From Lentimonas sp. CC4 (lineage in GTDB: Bacteria > Verrucomicrobiota > Verrucomicrobiia > Opitutales > Coraliomargaritaceae), in the NCBI RefSeq assembly GCF_902728235.1, contig NZ_CACVBO010000001.1, positions 2,380,001 to 2,444,000 of the forward strand: a stretch of 64,000 nt of DNA. The letters are read 5' to 3'. A model generated the notes under the pieces. The model saw only the letters and a program-made list of their open reading frames with translations, was not told the DNA's origin and made no database searches. Below, piece after piece: positions 59,228 to 64,000 of the stretch (its first letter is position 1; each line of letters starts with the position of its first letter). The position numbers and the translations under genes were made by a program.

Positions 59228-59257
59228 AAAGCCCGACGCGTGTATGCGTCGGGCTTT
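59228..59257 (-). terminator. Rho-independent terminator after malate dehydrogenase
   Basis: AAAGCCCGACGC, 6 nt loop, GCGTCGGGCTTT, 27 bp past the mdh stop at 59284, with an A run on the plus strand giving the U-tract. Confidence 0.9.
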
Positions 59258-59283
59258 GTTTGAAAACGATAGACGTTCGACTT

Positions 59284-60267
<984 letters not shown>

Positions 60268-60299
60268 GATTTTCGTTTTTCTATTGGGTTATGGTGTAA

Positions 60300-61355
60300 T
60301 TAAGCAGTGAAGGTGGGTGCTAATGCTTGGTAAGCATCTTTGATCATCTTCTCGGTCGTGTCCCAATCGATGCATCCGTCTGTGATGGATACGCCGTATT
60401 TGAGGTCTTCGACTGGCTGCGGGAAGGATTGAGCGCCGTGGTTGATGTTACTTTCAACCATGCCGCCAATGATGCTTGGATCGGTGAGGCTCTGTCTGAC
60501 GAGTTCTTCGAACACGGCTGGCTGACGAGCTGGGTCTTTTGCGCTGTTGGCGTGGCTGCAGTCAGTCATGATCGCGGGCGTGAGGCCTGCGGCTTCGAGT
60601 TGTTCGCGTGTCTTTTTGACATCTTCGACACTGTAGTTCGGGCCTTTAGAGCCGCCGCGGAGGACGATGTGGCAGTTTGGATTGCCGTTGGTTGTCAGCG
60701 CGTTGGCCTTACCTTCGTTATCGATGCCGAGGAAAGTTTGTTCTTGGCTGGCTGCCTTGATTGCGTTGAGCGCTACGGTGAGGCCGCCGTCGGTGCCGTT
60801 TTTGAAGCCGAGGGGCATGGAGAGGCCGGATGCCATCTGGCGGTGTGTCTGGCTCTCGGTGGTGCGCGCGCCGATTGCGGACCAGCAGATGAGGTCGGCA
60901 ATGTATTGCGGTGTGATCGGATCGAGTAGCTCTGTGGCGGTTGGCACGCCGAGGTCGATCACTTCTTTAAGGAAGCGGCGGGCGATACGTAGGCCTTCGG
61001 GAATGTCGCTCGTGCCGTCGAGGTTCGGATCCATGATCAGTCCCTTCCAGCCGACGGTGGTGCGTGGCTTCTCGAAATAGACGCGCATGACGAGCAGCAT
61101 ACGGTCTTTGACCTCTTCTGCGAGTGCGGCGAGCTTGTGCGCATATTCGCGGCCAGCCTTCAGGTCGTGGATCGAGCAGGGGCCTACGACAACGAGGAGT
61201 CGGCGGTCGTCTCCGAAGATAATTTTGTTAATGGCTTCGCGACTCTCAGCGACGAATTTGCCTGCGGCTTCCGTTTTTTCGATCTCTTCGCAAAGTGCGA
61301 GTGGAGATGGTAGCAGAGTTTTGGAAGAGATATTGATATCGGTGACTTTTTTCAC
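60300..61355 (-). CDS. 3-deoxy-7-phosphoheptulonate (DAHP) synthase, class I AroFGH type
   Basis: About 351 residues from GTG 61355. The frame stays open to a TTG at 61406, but those 17 residues lack family similarity, so 61355 is more likely; neither start has a clear ribosome site. It catalyses the first shikimate step, joining PEP and erythrose 4-phosphate. Motifs: [40 protein letters not shown]-like block (here [10 protein letters not shown]), [43 protein letters not shown] and [13 protein letters not shown]. These carry the metal-binding Cys, His, Glu and Asp of the class. Feedback type (Phe, Tyr or Trp) cannot be read from the sequence. Confidence 0.92.
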   Translation of the reverse strand: [351 protein letters not shown]

Positions 61356-61459
61356 AGGCGGCGATGTGTAACGAACCTTGTGTGTGGGAACAAGCCATAA
61401 TTCCAATCCGTGCGTGAAACTCGAATTCTCACATTGATAATTTGTAAAAGTCGGGCAAG

Positions 61460-62401
61460 TTGCGGCCTATGGAGTCTGTTTTTGGATATGAGTATGAGCT
61501 AGCGGCACACCTGCTGGTGACGGATGAGGATGCGGCGGATTTTTTGCAGAGCCAGTTCTCGAACGAGCTGCGTCCGTTTGAGGCGGGGCAGTGCACCTAT
61601 GGGCTGTGGCTGGACGTCAAAGGTAAGGTGATTGCCGATAGTGTGGTGCTTTGCGAGGGCGAGGAGCGTTTTCGTGTTCTCAGTGAATGCTCCGCTGCTG
61701 AGGTGATTGAGCAGAAACTGGAGCAGCATATCATTGCGGATGATGTGGAGATCGATGTTTTGCCAACGGGTGCGTCGATCGCACTGGTGGGGGAAGGAGC
61801 TGAGGATACATTGAGTGCGATGGGCTATTCGCTGCCAGCGACTGATGCGTTTGTGGACGTGGACGGACTACGGATTTTTCGTGGGCGTCGTTCGTTGCAG
61901 CCATGCTTTGAGCTGTGGTCGGAGTCATCGGCGGTGATTGCAGGGCTTAAGAAGCGCATTGAGGACAGCGGGGTTATCTTTGTTTGTGAGGCACAGGTGC
62001 AACTGGCGCGGATCGCGGCGGGGGTGCCGAGTGTGCCTGATGAGATCGGTCCGGGGGATTTGCCTGGTGAGGGGGCATTGGTTGGCAGGGGTGTGTCGCT
62101 GACGAAGGGCTGCTATCTCGGGCAGGAGGTGGTTGCACGGATGCACAATGTGGGACGACCGCAGCGTGCTTTGTTCCGGGTTTCTGGTGCTGAGAAGGCT
62201 CCGCAGTGCCCGATTGCATTATATAGTGCAGAGTCGAAGAAAGTTGGGGAGTTGCGCAGTGCATTTTCGACTGAAACTGGGTGGCAAGGTGTGGCATTGT
62301 TAAAGACGCGTTATGCTGTGGTTGGAGAGTCGCTGAACCATGACGGCGGATCTGTCGAAATTGAGGCGCTGTTTTCGGCGAAATCGGAGGGCTCTGAATA
62401 A
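61460..62401 (+). CDS. ygfZ: YgfZ/GcvT-like folate-binding protein
   Basis: 313 residues. The signature KGCYLGQEVVARMHN at about residue 215 is the K-G-C-Y-x-G-Q-E motif of YgfZ/IBA57 proteins, with the conserved Cys. The N-terminal part (DEDAADFLQSQFSNELRP, CTYGLWLDVKGKVIADSVVL) matches the GcvT-like fold. YgfZ assists tetrahydrofolate-dependent maintenance or assembly of certain Fe-S enzymes. It is divergent from the DAHP synthase gene and overlaps the next small gene by one base (stop TAATG). Confidence 0.9.
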   Translation: MRPMESVFGYEYELAAHLLVTDEDAADFLQSQFSNELRPFEAGQCTYGLWLDVKGKVIADSVVLCEGEERFRVLSECSAAEVIEQKLEQHIIADDVEIDVLPTGASIALVGEGAEDTLSAMGYSLPATDAFVDVDGLRIFRGRRSLQPCFELWSESSAVIAGLKKRIEDSGVIFVCEAQVQLARIAAGVPSVPDEIGPGDLPGEGALVGRGVSLTKGCYLGQEVVARMHNVGRPQRALFRVSGAEKAPQCPIALYSAESKKVGELRSAFSTETGWQGVALLKTRYAVVGESLNHDGGSVEIEALFSAKSEGSE

Positions 62402-62598
62402 TGGAAACCGAGCAGGATCAGCTGAATCTTATCAAATCGTTATTTTTGAAAATGGGAGCTTCTGAGGAGCAGGCTAAAATGATGGCTTCGCAGCTTTTCA
62501 AACGAGCGGGTCAAATTGCATCAGATCGAGGGGTTTCAATTGTTGAGGCGGTCGAAATCCTTTTAAAACAGGTGGTTGAGGCGCAACAAGGGCGTTGA
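62401..62598 (+). CDS. Small helical protein coupled to ygfZ
   Basis: 65 residues. Its start shares a base with the ygfZ stop (TAATG), so translation is coupled. The sequence is all predicted helix (NLIKSLFLKMGASEEQAKMMASQLFKRAGQIASDRG and VSIVEAVEILLKQVVEAQQ), charged and amphipathic. I recognise no family. The following 155 bp contain no gene that I can see. Confidence 0.65.
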   Translation: METEQDQLNLIKSLFLKMGASEEQAKMMASQLFKRAGQIASDRGVSIVEAVEILLKQVVEAQQGR

Positions 62599-62753
62599 TA
62601 TAGCTCTGGGAGCGGTGTGGCGGACGGGTATGCCCCGTAAACGTAGGGAAATAGCACCTTCAGGGCGATTTGATGTTGACGATTCCGAGTTCGAGGCGTC
62701 TCTTCTCTTACGGTCATAAGGCCAAATAACCTCAATAACAAATATACACGTTT

Positions 62754-63029
62754 ATGAACAAAGCAGAACTTGTTGCAGAAGTGCAAAAATCACTAGGGGC
62801 AGACACATCCAAAGCAGCGGCAGAGCGCGCTATCGAAGCCGTTCTTGAAGGTATCAAGAAGGGCATCAAGAAGGACAAGAATGTTCAACTTATTGGTTTC
62901 GGCACATACTCCGTAACACAACGCGCAGCTCGTGACGGCATCAACCCACAAACTGGTGAGAAGATCCGCATCAAAGCTTCTAAAGCAGTTAAGTTCAAAG
63001 CAGGAGCTGGCCTCAAGGCTGTTCTCTAG
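62754..63029 (+). CDS. HU/IHF-family DNA-binding protein
   Basis: 91 residues, the normal HU length. MNKAELVAEVQKSLG, AAERAIEAVLEGIKKGIKKDKNVQLIGFGTYSVTQRAAR, then the DNA-binding arm DGINPQTGEKIRIKASKAVKFKAGAGLK. The arm reads GINPQTGEKI, with the usual Pro that kinks DNA. It acts in the nucleoid to bend and compact DNA. It has its own strong terminator at 63058-63081. Confidence 0.95.
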   Translation: MNKAELVAEVQKSLGADTSKAAAERAIEAVLEGIKKGIKKDKNVQLIGFGTYSVTQRAARDGINPQTGEKIRIKASKAVKFKAGAGLKAVL

Positions 63030-63057
63030 TCTTTACCCCAAGACCACGCTTTTCAGA

Positions 63058-63081
63058 AACCCGCAGCTTAGGCTGCGGGTT
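63058..63081 (+). terminator. Rho-independent terminator after HU
   Basis: AACCCGCAGC, loop TTAG, GCTGCGGGTT followed by a T run, 29 bp past the HU stop. Confidence 0.95.
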
Positions 63082-63276
63082 TTTTCGTTGATAAGGAGTG
63101 GAATGCTGTGTGGTTGGCGTGCTGTGGGCGAATCTCACTGTGTGGGAATGAGCTGTGTGTTGAAAACCAGATCGAATGATCCGCACTTTCATAGGGCAAT
63201 GCTAAGTGCGTGATTAACCGTGGGGGAGGGGGCAACTTTGCCGACTCACCCTTCGTGAGCAGCTCTAGCCTTACGC

Positions 63277-63999
63277 CTACCAGACGTAAGAAGCCGCGAG
63301 CGCAAAGCTGGTGCTGTCGAAGCCTTTGTCGGTTTGTGTTTCTGTGCCGACGTAGGCGGCCTTGACTCCAAAGCGAGGGGTGAATGAATAGCCAGCGCTG
63401 AATGCCCACGCTAGGTTGCGCTTGCGGTCGTGCTTGCGGATGCCGTTGACTTTCGACTCGCCGCCTTCGCCGTAACCGATGCTGGCGCTTGCCCAGATGC
63501 CGGGCTTATAAGTATAGATGAGGTGCCCTTGGGCGGCATAGAACGGGTCTTGCTCGAGTTCATTGTCGTTCCAGAAATCGTCGTTCTTGGTGTAGCACCA
63601 TGCTGCGACGGTGCCTTCGTAAGTCCATTTGCCGCGATTGTGGACGACCCCGAGTTGTGGACGGATGACGGTGCGGTTGCCGCTGATATTGAGTAGCTTG
63701 TCGTTGTAGTATTGGCCGGTGGGTAGGGTGACGACGACACCTGCTCCCACGATCGTTTCAGATTGATAGACGGATTTTCGGTAGTCTTTGAACGCTTTGC
63801 CTTTGAGGGCGGGGGCGCCGTAGAGATTAATGGCGAAGCGCATGGAAGAGTCGGTAATGCCATTGCGCTTGGCTTTCGCCTCTACGCCGTCGACTTTACC
63901 TTCCCATTCGGCGTCTTGATAACCTTGGGCTAGTTCGATGCGGGCAGACTTCTCTAATAGTGAGAAGGTGCGCACGTAACGAACGGCCGTGGTGTGGAT
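63277..63999 (-). CDS. Outer-membrane protein of the phenol MetA-pathway/transporter type, 5' end outside the window
   Basis: About 241 residues are visible. The frame is still open at the right edge, so the signal peptide and N-terminus lie beyond 64000; a GTG at 63975 is internal. Repeated amphipathic beta strands (VVTLPTGQYYNDKL, RPQLGVVHNRGKWTYEGTVAAWC, GIWASASIGYGEGGESKVNG, WAFSAGYSFTPRFGVKAAYVGTE) and a C-terminal aromatic residue (AASYVW) indicate an outer-membrane beta-barrel. VRTFSLLEKSARIELAQGYQDAEWEG fits the Phenol_MetA_deg (PF13557) family. The transported compound is unknown. Confidence 0.75.
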   Translation of the reverse strand: MHTTAVRYVRTFSLLEKSARIELAQGYQDAEWEGKVDGVEAKAKRNGITDSSMRFAINLYGAPALKGKAFKDYRKSVYQSETIVGAGVVVTLPTGQYYNDKLLNISGNRTVIRPQLGVVHNRGKWTYEGTVAAWCYTKNDDFWNDNELEQDPFYAAQGHLIYTYKPGIWASASIGYGEGGESKVNGIRKHDRKRNLAWAFSAGYSFTPRFGVKAAYVGTETQTDKGFDSTSFALAASYVW

Positions 64000-64000
64000 C

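Noticed and set aside
62599-62753. Possible small RNA between the small helical protein gene and HU
   Set aside because: Some GC-rich pairing is possible, but there is no terminator, promoter or known RNA signature; it probably contains only the HU promoter.

Overview
The window looks like chromosomal DNA of a marine-type Verrucomicrobiota, most likely class Opitutia (Puniceicoccales-like). The evidence is a Verru_Chthon cassette protein A, several PEP-CTERM surface proteins, many secreted Gfo/Idh/MocA oxidoreductases and DUF1080 (3-keto-disaccharide hydrolase, PF06439) proteins, formylglycine sulfatases and very large multidomain secreted enzymes. This is taxonomic inference from gene content; there is no rRNA gene in the window.

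Layout. (1) About 1-50,700 is a polysaccharide-degradation region. It begins with a partial LamG-like protein, then a secreted TIM-barrel-like enzyme (586-3363), a Gfo/Idh/MocA protein (3585-4877), a sulfatase remnant (about 5179-5460) and a PEP-CTERM protein (5735-6634). A plus-strand operon follows (7035-15764: Gfo/Idh, ThuA-HEAT-discoidin, Verru_Chthon A, unknown), then a 1993-residue CBM6/PKD/DUF5060 glycosidase-like protein (15893-21874). Two diverged Gfo/Idh-DUF1080 units (21956-25584 and 25750-32167) share a nearly identical 1,040 bp segment. Transposon debris (32.2-34.4 kb) cuts a PEP-CTERM gene. A second PEP-CTERM gene, a Gfo/Idh-DUF1080 pair and a four-gene minus-strand operon (50602 down to 38462: PEP-CTERM, giant sulfatase, unknown, giant TIM-barrel-like protein) complete the region. 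(2) 50.7-57.3 kb is a mobile or junction zone: a complete IS21-family element (51178-54613) with 5 bp target duplication, two remnants of a tRNA-Asn 3' half, a HTH protein, a tyrosine recombinase and ssrA (tmRNA). (3) 57.4-64 kb is housekeeping or mixed: a pilin-like protein, an unknown membrane protein, malate dehydrogenase, DAHP synthase, YgfZ, a small helical protein, HU and a partial outer-membrane protein.

How it works together. Ten copies of an 18 bp palindrome close to AAGGAAAACGTTTTCCTT, of LacI-family operator type, stand upstream of almost every transcription unit in the polysaccharide region and nowhere in the housekeeping part. I infer one LacI-type regulon. Its products could strip sulfate (sulfatases), bind glycan (CBM6, LamG), cleave glycosidic bonds hydrolytically (large TIM-barrel proteins) and cleave by C3 oxidation followed by elimination or hydrolysis (Gfo/Idh/MocA plus DUF1080 plus ThuA). 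The most unusual feature is module swapping. A domain that is elsewhere a free PEP-CTERM surface protein has been joined, at the point where the anchor would be, to a DUF1080 enzyme in one place and to a sulfatase in another. A second such module exists once as a PEP-CTERM protein and twice inside the neighbouring sulfatase.
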